Source: an uncultured Sphingobacteriia bacterium
GTDB lineage: Bacteria > Bacteroidota > Bacteroidia > Chitinophagales > Chitinophagaceae
NCBI GenBank assembly: GCA_945957225.1
Contig: CAMFKK010000106.1
Location: 1 to 7,507, forward strand
Reading direction: 5' to 3'
DNA: 7,507 nt
Part shown: positions 1-6,312 of the stretch, one piece after another
Layout of the letters: each line of letters starts with the position of its first letter
Numbering within the stretch: the stretch's first letter is position 1
Translations under genes and position numbers: made by a program
The notes under the pieces: model-generated
What the model was told of the DNA's origin: nothing
What the model saw: only the letters and a program-made list of their open reading frames with translations
Databases searched by the model: none

Positions 1-568
1 GTACTGCGCTGGTAGTTTTTTCTTTTCCATCGCGCAAGTAAGTAACACTCACTTTCTCATCGGGTTTGTACTTGCTTACGGCATTGTATAGGTCATTGGC
101 CGATTCAATCTTGGTATCGCCCAATTTGGTAATCACATCGCCCACTTGCAAACCTGCTTTGGCAGCGGCAGATTCCTTGTTCACTTCTTTTACTTGCGCA
201 CCTTTCTCTGTTTTTTCTGTTACCACGCCCAGCATGGCTTTATTGGATTTGATTTCAGTATTGAATTCCATGGGAGGCATATTCATGCTAAAGCCATCTT
301 TGCCATGCATATTGATGATGACTTTTTTGTTACCCAATTTTTCCCAATCGCCTTCCTTAAAACTGTCAATATCCTTGCCATTGATGGTTACTTTATTACC
401 ATCTACGCGAACAGTCATTTTTTCAGTTCCTTTTTTGCCATCATTGATGACAATGACTTCTTCTTCCACCTTAGATTTTTTTTCTTTGGGGGCTTCCTTG
501 CCTTGTGCCATAGCTGTAGCACTGATACTCAATGCCAAAAGCGTACTGTAGATCATTTGCTTATTCAT
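1..568 (-). CDS. Secreted PDZ-domain protein, C-terminus beyond the window
   Basis: The reading frame starts at ATG 566-568 and stays open for 189 codons to the left edge, so the stop lies outside the window. Residues 1-21 form a signal peptide: a short basic start, a hydrophobic run, and a likely cut after Ala-Met-Ala. A lysine- and glutamate-rich stretch (about 24-50) follows. Residues 35-100 alternate charged and beta-prone segments and match no family I know. A PDZ domain begins near residue 110: MLGVV resembles the peptide-carboxylate-binding loop, and AAAKAGLQVGDVITKLG (135-150) is the typical PDZ core of DegP/HtrA-type proteins. PDZ domains bind C-terminal or unfolded peptide segments, so a periplasmic or envelope role is likely. 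No protease catalytic triad is visible in this part, and the missing C-terminus could hold a second PDZ or another domain. The start is supported by the signal peptide directly after it and by a -7 element upstream. A terminator separates it from alaS, so it is probably transcribed alone. Confidence 0.85.
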   Translation of the reverse strand, partial: MNKQMIYSTLLALSISATAMAQGKEAPKEKKSKVEEEVIVINDGKKGTEKMTVRVDGNKVTINGKDIDSFKEGDWEKLGNKKVIINMHGKDGFSMNMPPMEFNTEIKSNKAMLGVVTEKTEKGAQVKEVNKESAAAKAGLQVGDVITKLGDTKIESANDLYNAVSKYKPDEKVSVTYLRDGKEKTTSAV

Positions 569-593
569 AAAGAATCATTTTTGTTTGATGTTT

Positions 594-601
594 CAAATAT
601 A
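594..601 (-). promoter_or_regulatory. Candidate Bacteroidota -7 promoter element of the PDZ gene
   Basis: On the minus strand this reads TATATTTG, an exact match to the TAnnTTTG element used by the Bacteroidota primary sigma factor. It lies 25 bp upstream of the PDZ gene ATG, which would give a leader of about 20 nt. No TTG stands at the usual -33 spacing, so the upstream half is weak and an activator may be needed. The motif is short and can occur by chance. Confidence 0.5.
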
Positions 602-614
602 GATTGCTTCTACA

Positions 615-653
615 TTAATGAACCTTGCACAATGGTTAATCAAGGTTAATGAA
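615..653. repeat. Three phased direct repeats TTAATSAA, possible regulator site
   Basis: Three direct copies occur on the plus strand: TTAATGAA at 615-622, TTAATCAA at 636-643 and TTAATGAA at 646-653. The starts are 21 and 10 bp apart, about two turns and one turn of the helix, so all copies face the same side of DNA. The last two copies sit in a longer repeat, GGTTAAT at 634-640 and 644-650. The block lies just upstream of the candidate -7 element of the PDZ gene, at roughly -28 to -66 of the predicted start. That is where an activator such as an OmpR/PhoB-type response regulator would bind. The repeat is seen directly; the regulatory role is inferred. Confidence 0.4.
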
Positions 654-658
654 TGGAC

Positions 659-688
659 AAAAAAAATCCCAGCCTAGGCCGGGATTTT
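659..688 (-). terminator. Rho-independent terminator of alaS
   Basis: Arms AAAATCCC (663-670) and GGGATTTT (681-688) form an 8-bp stem. The interior GCCTAGGC can extend the pairing beyond one mismatch. On the minus strand the hairpin is followed by a run of eight T (the A-run at 659-666). It begins 19 bp after the alaS stop codon. In the plus direction only four T follow, so it acts mainly for alaS. It separates alaS from the PDZ gene downstream on the same strand. Confidence 0.85.
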
Positions 689-706
689 AAATAGGTTGAA
701 AAACAC

Positions 707-3352
707 TTAGATCACCAATGCCTTAATCTGTGCCACCACTTGCCCAAGGTTGCTGGCGTCTTGTCCACCAGCAGTAGCCAATGTTTTTTGTCCGCCACCG
801 CCGCCCTTGATCAGCGGGGTCACTATTTCTTTGATCATCTTTGGCGCTTCTAAATTTTTGTCAGAAATCATACTGTCTGATAACAAAATGCAGACCGATG
901 GTTTACCTGCCAAATTAGCTACCAAGACTACCAAGTAATCATTGCCCAATGCGGTTTTTAGCTCAAAGCAGAGTTTCTTTAAATGATCGGCACTGCTCAC
1001 ACTTACTTCTTGGCCTACAAAAAATCCAGTAGCACCACTGTTCAAGCTGAATGCTTCTTTGCTAGCAATTAATTGCTCACGAATCACTACCAATTGTTTG
1101 GCTTCCAGGCTTTCTAATTTCTTTTCCAGTTCCTGTTTTTCCTGGATAATTTTTTCTACGGCTTTGAGTGGGTCTTTTGTTTTGAGCAGGTTACCTACTT
1201 CACGCAGACCAGCAAATTGGTCATAGAGATAATTGAAAGCCTTGCTTCCTGTAAGTGCTTCAATTCTTCTTACACCCGCTGCTACGGCAGCTTCTGCGGT
1301 AATCTTGAATAGTCCAATCATACCGGTATGATACACGTGTGTACCACCACAAAGCTCAATAGAATAATTGGGGTCAATGGTTACTACACGTACGGTATTG
1401 CCATATTTTTCTCCAAACAGGGCCATGGCGCCCAATTTCAGGGCTTCTTCCTTGGGTAGCTCACGCACCACCACCGGAATATTTTCTCTGATCTTATCGT
1501 TCACCATGCGTTCTACCTGACGCAGTTCCTCATCGCTCACGCGCGCAAAATGGGAGAAGTCAAAACGCAGTTCTTCTTCATTGACCAAGGATCCTTTCTG
1601 TGCCACATGTGTGCCCAAAACGGTTCTGAGAGCGGCGTGCATTAAATGCGTAGCCGTATGGTTATAGCAAGTAAATAGTCTTTTTTCTACATTAATACTG
1701 GCCTTGCATTCTGCTTGAATATTAGCAGGCAATTGATTCACAAAATGAACAATCAGGTCATTTTCTTTTTTAGTATCGGTTACTTCAATGCGCTCTCCCT
1801 CAAATTCCAACCAACCCGTATCGCCCACCTGGCCACCGCTCTCTGCATAGAATGGGGTAGTAGCCAAAACCAATTGGTATTGTTCCTTGCCCTTGGAACT
1901 GATTTTGCGATACTTGGTTACTTGGGTATGCACCAAAAAATCCTGGTATCCTACAAAACCATTGACGGCTATATCTGAAACAATTACCCAGTCCTGGGTA
2001 TCCAATACAGATGCGGCACGGCTCCTGTTTTTCTGTTGTTGCATTTCTGCTTCAAAACCAGTCTCGTCTACACTAATGCTGTTCTCTGATGCAATTAACC
2101 TGGTTAGGTCAATGGGAAAACCAAATGTGTCAAAGAGTTCAAATGCGGCTTTACCACCAATTTGTTTTTCTACTGATTGAGAACTTGCCACCAACAAATC
2201 ATCTATGCGTTTGAGCCCCTTGTCTAAGGTTCTTAAAAAAGCGTCTTCTTCTTCCTTCACCACTTTGCCCACAAATTCCAATTGCTGTTTGAGCTCCGGG
2301 AATACGGTAGCAAACTGCTCTGCCAATTGGGGCAGTAATTGATGTAAAAGGGGTTGCTTATAATTCAGGTAAGAATAATAATATCTAACGGCCCTGCGCA
2401 AAATGCGGCGGATCACATAGCCGGCTCCGGTATTAGAAGGCAATTGCCCGTCTGCAATGGTAAAGCTGATGGCCCTGATATGGTCAGCAATGACCCTAAA
2501 AGCAATGGCTTGTTTGCTAGCACTAAAATCATAGCTCAGCCCCGTAATTTTTTCAACATGTGCAATGGTACCGGTAAATACATCAGTATCATAGTTGCTG
2601 GTCTTGCCCTGGATCACACGCACCAATCTTTCAAAACCCATACCTGTGTCTACGTGTTTGGCAGGTAGCGGTTCCAGACTTCCGTCCTTGAGACGGTTAA
2701 ACTGCATGAATACATTGTTCCAGATTTCTATCACCTGTGGATGGTCATTGTTCACCAATGTTTTTCCATCTACTAGCGCGCGCTCTGCGTCTGGACGGCA
2801 GTCTACATGAATCTCAGAGCAGGGCCCGCAAGGTCCAGTATCACCCATTTCCCAGAAATTGTCTTTTTTATTCCCCAACAAAATGCGCTCTGGGGCAATC
2901 CATTTTTTCCATTCTTCAAAAGCTTCTAGGTCTTTTTCCAAATGCTCTTTTTCATCGCCCTCAAAAATGGTGACATAAAGTCTGTTCTTGTCAATTTTGT
3001 ATACTTCCGTGAGTAGTTCCCAACTCCAAGCAATGGCTTCTGTTTTAAAATAATTGCCAAAGCTCCAGTTACCCAACATTTCAAACATGGTATGGTGATA
3101 GGTATCAACACCCACTTCTTCTAAGTCATTGTGCTTACCACTGACGCGCAAACATTTTTGGGTATCGGCCACTCTTGGAGCAGGTGCTTGTTTATTACCC
3201 AAAAAATAATCCTTGAACTGATTCATACCCGCATTGGTAAAAAGCAGAGTAGGGTCATTCTTCACCACAATGGGGGCAGATGGTACAATCTGATGCCCTT
3301 TGGATGCAAAAAAATCAAGGAATTGCTGGCGAATCTGGGAACTGCTGTTCAT
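707..3352 (-). CDS. alaS: Alanyl-tRNA synthetase
   Basis: This cytoplasmic class II synthetase joins alanine to tRNA-Ala using ATP and hydrolyses mischarged seryl- and glycyl-tRNA-Ala. At 881 residues it is full length for the family (about 875). The class II catalytic core occupies residues 1-240: PTLLFTNAGMNQFKDYF (34-50), QKCLRVSGKHNDLEEVG (65-81), HTMFEMLGNWSFG (87-99) and DTGMGFERL (235-243). The tRNA-recognition region follows with GAGYVIRRILRRAVRYY (309-325). The editing domain holds AESGGQVGDTG (503-513) and the zinc-site residues His565, His569, Cys668 and His672 (NHTATHL and CGGTH). A short coiled coil (about 727-760) leads to the C-Ala domain with its glycine-rich KGGGGGQKTLATAGGQD (849-865). 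All expected parts are present, so the enzyme should both charge and edit. The start fits the usual N-terminus of the family (S-x-x-IRQQFLDFF). A terminator follows the stop, and a divergent M23 peptidase gene lies upstream. Confidence 0.98.
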   Translation of the reverse strand: MNSSSQIRQQFLDFFASKGHQIVPSAPIVVKNDPTLLFTNAGMNQFKDYFLGNKQAPAPRVADTQKCLRVSGKHNDLEEVGVDTYHHTMFEMLGNWSFGNYFKTEAIAWSWELLTEVYKIDKNRLYVTIFEGDEKEHLEKDLEAFEEWKKWIAPERILLGNKKDNFWEMGDTGPCGPCSEIHVDCRPDAERALVDGKTLVNNDHPQVIEIWNNVFMQFNRLKDGSLEPLPAKHVDTGMGFERLVRVIQGKTSNYDTDVFTGTIAHVEKITGLSYDFSASKQAIAFRVIADHIRAISFTIADGQLPSNTGAGYVIRRILRRAVRYYYSYLNYKQPLLHQLLPQLAEQFATVFPELKQQLEFVGKVVKEEEDAFLRTLDKGLKRIDDLLVASSQSVEKQIGGKAAFELFDTFGFPIDLTRLIASENSISVDETGFEAEMQQQKNRSRAASVLDTQDWVIVSDIAVNGFVGYQDFLVHTQVTKYRKISSKGKEQYQLVLATTPFYAESGGQVGDTGWLEFEGERIEVTDTKKENDLIVHFVNQLPANIQAECKASINVEKRLFTCYNHTATHLMHAALRTVLGTHVAQKGSLVNEEELRFDFSHFARVSDEELRQVERMVNDKIRENIPVVVRELPKEEALKLGAMALFGEKYGNTVRVVTIDPNYSIELCGGTHVYHTGMIGLFKITAEAAVAAGVRRIEALTGSKAFNYLYDQFAGLREVGNLLKTKDPLKAVEKIIQEKQELEKKLESLEAKQLVVIREQLIASKEAFSLNSGATGFFVGQEVSVSSADHLKKLCFELKTALGNDYLVVLVANLAGKPSVCILLSDSMISDKNLEAPKMIKEIVTPLIKGGGGGQKTLATAGGQDASNLGQVVAQIKALVI

Positions 3353-3393
3353 GTTCTATGGAAATTTAAATCACGGTTTTAGCCCTTTGAAAC

Positions 3394-3401
3394 TATCTTT
3401 G
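3394..3401 (+). promoter_or_regulatory. Possible -7 element for the M23 peptidase gene
   Basis: TATCTTTG matches TAnnTTTG on the plus strand, 108 bp upstream of the peptidase ATG. If used, the transcript would start near 3408 and carry the 37-nt hairpin at 3431-3467 in its leader. No clear TTG stands at the -33 position. It would also face the alaS promoter head-on. This is a weak, single-motif call. Confidence 0.25.
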
Positions 3402-3419
3402 ATGGCTTTTCAGGGGTTG

Positions 3420-3427
3420 CAAAGGTA
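3420..3427 (-). promoter_or_regulatory. Candidate -7 promoter element of alaS
   Basis: On the minus strand this reads TACCTTTG, an exact TAnnTTTG match within TACCTTTGCAACC, the kind of sequence often found upstream of Bacteroidota genes. It lies 67 bp upstream of the alaS ATG and predicts a leader of about 60 nt. The expected -33 region falls inside the palindrome at 3431-3467 and holds no clear TTG. Confidence 0.5.
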
Positions 3428-3430
3428 AGG

Positions 3431-3467
3431 ATTACTGGGGTGAATACATGGTATTGAACCCAGTAAT
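3431..3467. repeat. 37-bp two-stem palindrome between alaS and M23 gene
   Basis: Outer arms ATTACTGGG (3431-3439) and CCCAGTAAT (3459-3467) are perfect 9-bp inverted copies. Inner arms AATAC (3443-3447) and GTATT (3451-3455) are perfect 5-bp inverted copies around ATG. Both pairs share one centre at 3449 and are separated by 3-nt unpaired segments (GTG and GAA). No T-run follows on either strand, so it is not a normal terminator. It covers the expected -33 region of the alaS promoter and could be an operator for a dimeric protein. If transcription starts to its left on the plus strand, it would form a hairpin in the leader of the M23 mRNA. The structure is seen; the role is inferred. Confidence 0.75.
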
Positions 3468-3509
3468 GGCGCCTAAAAATGGAATTCCAAAAGCTATTAG
3501 GCTAACGCG

Positions 3510-4481
3510 ATGAAAAAAATCAAATACTATTACAATACCCATACCCTCCGGTTTGAAAAACTGGAAGTGCCGCTGCGGGTAAGACTCTTACAGGTCTTTG
3601 CCTTTGTAACGGCCTGCGTGGTTACGGGTCTGTTAATAGTCTTTATTGTATTCAAGTATATTGATAGCCCCAAGGAGAAATTCCTGCGTCAGGAAAACGA
3701 AGACATGAAACAGCGCTATAGCATTCTTAGTGAGCGGATAAATGAGCTGGAATTGCAGATGGACGAGCTGGAAAATAGGGACAATAATGTGTACCGTGAA
3801 ATCTTTGGAGCCAACCCCATTCCAGACAGCGTAAGAACCAAAGTGGTAGAAAAAAAGAACGAGGTAAAACTGGTGGCCCGCATGGGTGAAACCGAATTGG
3901 TGACCAGCATGACAGACCAGTTAAACCAAATGGCTTTGCGCCAAAAATCTCAGGAAAAGTCTTATGTGGAGATTACCAATATGGTGAAAAACAAAGAAAA
4001 ACTGATCAATGCTACGCCTTCTATTCAACCCGTGAGTAATAAGAACCTAGACAGAATTGCTTCTGGTTTTGGTTATAGAATTGACCCTGTTTATAAAGAC
4101 AGAAGACTACACGCTGGTTTGGATTTTACGGCCCCCTCTGGAACACCTATTTATGCCACGGCCGATGGAACAGTTGGGGACGCGGGTTTTCACACAGGTG
4201 GATTTGGTAACCGCGTGGTGATCAACCACGGTTTTGGTTATCAAACCCTCTATGGTCATATGTCTAAGATCAAAGCTAGAGTGGGAGAGAAAGTGAAAAG
4301 GGGAGAAGTGATTGGCTATGTGGGTAGCACGGGAAAAAGTACGGGTCCACATTGTCACTATGAAGTGCATAGAAGTGGCCGACCTGTAGATCCCATTTAC
4401 TATTTCTACAATGACCTGACTCCTGCGCAGTTTGACCGAATCTTGAAATTGGCTGCTGTAAGCAACCAAAGTTTTGACTAG
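3510..4481 (+). CDS. Membrane-anchored M23 (LytM-type) cell-wall metallopeptidase
   Basis: The 323-residue protein has a basic, tyrosine-rich cytoplasmic start, one membrane helix (about 27-49), and a periplasmic coiled coil rich in Glu, Leu and Lys (about 55-92). A linker follows, then a C-terminal LytM domain (about 183-297). The zinc ligands of the family are present: His201 and Asp205 in HAGLD, and His283 in HCHYEV. The two further active-site histidines are His250 (YGHM) and His281. The fold should therefore be an active zinc endopeptidase that cuts peptidoglycan cross-bridges or stem peptides, rather than a degenerate EnvC/NlpD-type activator. The tail after the domain (YYFYNDLTPAQFDRIL and a final SNQSFD) is typical of a widespread Bacteroidota M23 family often found beside alaS. 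The start codon lies just before the basic segment and membrane helix, and no closer alternative fits. The gene is divergent from alaS; a small membrane-protein gene follows 49 bp downstream on the same strand. Confidence 0.95.
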   Translation: MKKIKYYYNTHTLRFEKLEVPLRVRLLQVFAFVTACVVTGLLIVFIVFKYIDSPKEKFLRQENEDMKQRYSILSERINELELQMDELENRDNNVYREIFGANPIPDSVRTKVVEKKNEVKLVARMGETELVTSMTDQLNQMALRQKSQEKSYVEITNMVKNKEKLINATPSIQPVSNKNLDRIASGFGYRIDPVYKDRRLHAGLDFTAPSGTPIYATADGTVGDAGFHTGGFGNRVVINHGFGYQTLYGHMSKIKARVGEKVKRGEVIGYVGSTGKSTGPHCHYEVHRSGRPVDPIYYFYNDLTPAQFDRILKLAAVSNQSFD

Positions 4482-4530
4482 TTCTGAACAATTAGGCCTA
4501 CTACTTGTCATTCATCCTATAATTAGCATC

Positions 4531-4791
4531 ATGGAACCAGGCGTTAGAGAATATTTGTTGCGCATAGTCAATACCATTGCACTAGCCATTTTTTGGATGG
4601 CCATTAATTCTACCCTGGGCATCATGTACCAATTTGGTTTTTTAGACCAAGGTATTCACTTGGGTCAAATCCTTTTTTATAGCTGGCTAATACTGAGTTT
4701 TGTACTTCTCTTTAGATACCTAAAAAAGCTATGGCTAAAGCCGATAGATTTTGAGGATCCTGGTTATTCTGAGTTGGATCAACCTCAATAA
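4531..4791 (+). CDS. Small two-helix membrane protein of unknown function
   Basis: I chose ATG 4531, giving 86 residues. The frame is open further upstream to a TTG at 4474 inside the peptidase gene, but that extension would overlap the peptidase stop and adds only polar then mixed sequence. Two hydrophobic segments (about 9-33 and 44-62) predict two inner-membrane helices with a short loop. After the second helix comes a basic stretch (RYLKKLWLK, 62-70), suggesting that this end is cytoplasmic, and an acidic tail. I recognise no family. It follows the M23 peptidase gene by 49 bp with no terminator between, so the two may be co-transcribed and the protein may act in the envelope; this is inference. 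Its stop codon overlaps the T-run of the terminator belonging to the converging SPFH gene. Confidence 0.75.
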   Translation: MEPGVREYLLRIVNTIALAIFWMAINSTLGIMYQFGFLDQGIHLGQILFYSWLILSFVLLFRYLKKLWLKPIDFEDPGYSELDQPQ

Positions 4792-4815
4792 AAAAGCACC
4801 GGCTGGGCCGATGCT
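4790..4815 (-). terminator. Rho-independent terminator of the SPFH gene
   Basis: On the minus strand AGCATCGGC pairs with GCCGGTGCT (nine pairs, one of them T-G) around a CCA loop at 4795-4815, followed by six T (A-run at 4790-4795). It begins 21 bp after the SPFH gene stop. On the plus strand the stem has a C-A mismatch and no T-run follows, so termination of the converging membrane-protein gene here would be poorer. Confidence 0.8.
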
Positions 4816-4836
4816 CTCAATGACTGTTTAGTCTTC

Positions 4837-5751
4837 TTATTTTTTATCATCCTTGGTATCTAGGATTACGGGAGAACTTCCTTTACCCATGATGATCACT
4901 TTGGCATTGGGCGATGTTACTAGACCCTTCATCATTTGAATTTGCTCATACTGCAATTGCTTGTCAGTCAGACCAGCACTCATGATGCGCTGATAGTCTG
5001 CAATACCCTGTGCTTCTACACGCTTACGCTCGGCTTCCTGCTTTTCTTTTTGCAGCACAAATTCCATTTTCTGTGCGTCCTGTTCTGCCTTTATTTTTTC
5101 TTCAATAGAACCTTTGACACTGGCTGGCAACGTAATATTGCGCACCAATAATTGCTCTAAGACCAGACCACGTTGTTTAAAATTTTCTTCAATGGTTTTA
5201 AAAATTCTGGTTTGAAACTGGTCTCTCTTGGTACTGTACAAATCAACGGCTGTATAGAACACGGCATTATCCCTGATCTTGGTTCTGGTTATGGGACGTA
5301 CAATTTTGTCCTTAAAATCCAGACCGGTTTCTTTAACAATTTTTGGTGCTTCTGTAGATAAGACCCTATATAAAACAGTCAAGTCTATTACTACTTCCAA
5401 ACCATCCGCTGTGAGTACACGAATAGCATCATCACCAACTTTATCACCTTCGTTATGCACCCCACTCATGGTATAGTTCTGGGTTTTGATATCTATTTTG
5501 TTCACGTCTACCAAGGGATTTACCATGGTTAAACCGCTGGTAAGTACGTCATCTTGCACCTTACCAAACATAGACTTGACACCAATCTGACCCGCGTCAA
5601 TTTGTTTAACACTAGAAGTAAGAAAACCAATCACCATAAGTGAAATGCCTGTAATCCTTGCGGCATTGGCGTATTGTGGTAAAGGATGATTGGCGTTTTT
5701 AAGAGAAAAAGCGGCTATGAATACAATCAAGCCTAAAATTAGGAGAATCAT
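4837..5751 (-). CDS. SPFH/prohibitin-family membrane protein
   Basis: The 304-residue protein has two hydrophobic segments at its N-terminus (about 2-17 and 32-47). The prohibitin-like SPFH domain follows (about 48-215), opening with VKQIDAGQIGVKSMFGKV. It includes the long beta section ending in DGLEVVIDLTVLYRV (116-130) and RNITLP (204-209). A charged helix (about 215-255, rich in Glu, Lys, Gln and Ala) is the usual SPFH coiled coil, and a short tail ends in DTKDDKK. SPFH proteins build large ring or cage assemblies on membranes and modulate membrane proteases or microdomains. Relatives include prohibitin, HflK/HflC and stomatin. The second hydrophobic segment before the SPFH domain is a little more than a single-anchor prohibitin needs. 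No HflC/HflK pair partner or NfeD protein is adjacent, so the call is prohibitin-like rather than HflC. The start sits directly before the first membrane segment. It lies 51 bp downstream of the NTF2-like gene on the same strand with no hairpin between, so an operon is likely. Confidence 0.92.
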   Translation of the reverse strand: MILLILGLIVFIAAFSLKNANHPLPQYANAARITGISLMVIGFLTSSVKQIDAGQIGVKSMFGKVQDDVLTSGLTMVNPLVDVNKIDIKTQNYTMSGVHNEGDKVGDDAIRVLTADGLEVVIDLTVLYRVLSTEAPKIVKETGLDFKDKIVRPITRTKIRDNAVFYTAVDLYSTKRDQFQTRIFKTIEENFKQRGLVLEQLLVRNITLPASVKGSIEEKIKAEQDAQKMEFVLQKEKQEAERKRVEAQGIADYQRIMSAGLTDKQLQYEQIQMMKGLVTSPNAKVIIMGKGSSPVILDTKDDKK

Positions 5752-5802
5752 GTTTTTTGTTTTAATAATTGATAAGTAGCAAATTGTTGCTAATTCTTAC
5801 AG

Positions 5803-6249
5803 TTAACTGCTATGGTCTACCACAATCACCCATTCTCCCTTGATTTTTCTAAACAAAAGGGTATAAGCACCACCTATATCGCCAATGCTTCTTTTTAAAT
5901 ACCATTTGCCTAAGACAAAATAATATTCCGGGCTTAGTCTTCTCAATTGGATCAAGTCAAAACTCAGTTTGCCCATGGCAGCGGTATCGGGGTAACCCTT
6001 GTAATAATTGTCTAGGGTTTTTTGATACCCAAAATTAGCGCCGGATTTACCCACAAACAACAAACTATCGCTTTTCCAATAGCCATTCATGAATGAGGCA
6101 ATATTGCCCTTGTTCCACTGTTCGGTTTGGGAAGCCAAAATCTTGCGAATGGCTAACTCGTCTTTATTCTGTGCTTGAATTGGATGGCTGATAAAACTGC
6201 TGCTAAAAATTAATAGGGTGGCTATTAGGGCCTTGCTGGGGCTGATCAT
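5803..6249 (-). CDS. Secreted NTF2-like (DUF4440/SnoaL-type) protein
   Basis: The 148-residue protein begins with a signal peptide: a lysine at position 6, a hydrophobic run 8-20, and a likely cut after IQA near residue 26. The mature part is one NTF2-like domain. The first helix is DELAIRKILASQTEQWNKG (30-48), followed by NIASFMNGYWKSDSLLFVG (49-67), the DUF4440 pattern in which a small polar loop leads into the first strand. The last strands are YYFVLGKWYLKR (109-120), AYTLLFRKIKGEWVIVVDHSS (128-148) with the conserved W-x-I-x-x-D-H-S-S ending. Such domains form cone-shaped pockets that bind or turn over small molecules, but no catalytic residues can be assigned here. With the signal peptide it should act in the periplasm. 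It is the first gene of a probable two-gene unit with the SPFH gene and is divergent from the DNA glycosylase gene. The ATG at 6247-6249 starts the signal peptide; the upstream sequence is A-rich without a Shine-Dalgarno site. Confidence 0.85.
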   Translation of the reverse strand: MISPSKALIATLLIFSSSFISHPIQAQNKDELAIRKILASQTEQWNKGNIASFMNGYWKSDSLLFVGKSGANFGYQKTLDNYYKGYPDTAAMGKLSFDLIQLRRLSPEYYFVLGKWYLKRSIGDIGGAYTLLFRKIKGEWVIVVDHSS

Positions 6250-6312
6250 TTTTTTTAGGAAAGCTACTGAATTCTATAGGATTTTTTGGCAGCATCTTTC
6301 TGGCATAAACAA

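Noticed and set aside
66..649. Two long plus-strand open frames (161 and 167 codons) opposite the PDZ gene
   Set aside because: They are antisense shadows of a coding frame with a clear signal peptide and PDZ domain; their translations are low-complexity and resemble no family.
1715..2973. Several plus-strand open frames of 70-104 codons inside alaS
   Set aside because: The opposite strand encodes every conserved AlaRS motif without interruption, and these frames overlap one another and show no family signature.
3431..3467. The alaS/M23 palindrome as a transcription terminator
   Set aside because: No T-run follows the stem on either strand, and both flanking genes start rather than end here.
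4107..4511. Minus-strand open frame of 134 codons opposite the M23 catalytic domain
   Set aside because: It is a shadow of the LytM domain, and its product shows no recognisable motif.
4474..4530. TTG-started extension of the small membrane protein overlapping the peptidase stop
   Set aside because: ATG 4531 directly precedes the first hydrophobic segment; the extension adds 19 residues with no supporting motif and uses a rare start codon.
5801..5808. AGTTAACT palindrome at the end of the NTF2-like gene
   Set aside because: An 8-bp palindrome overlapping a stop codon is expected by chance, and no hairpin or T-run accompanies it.
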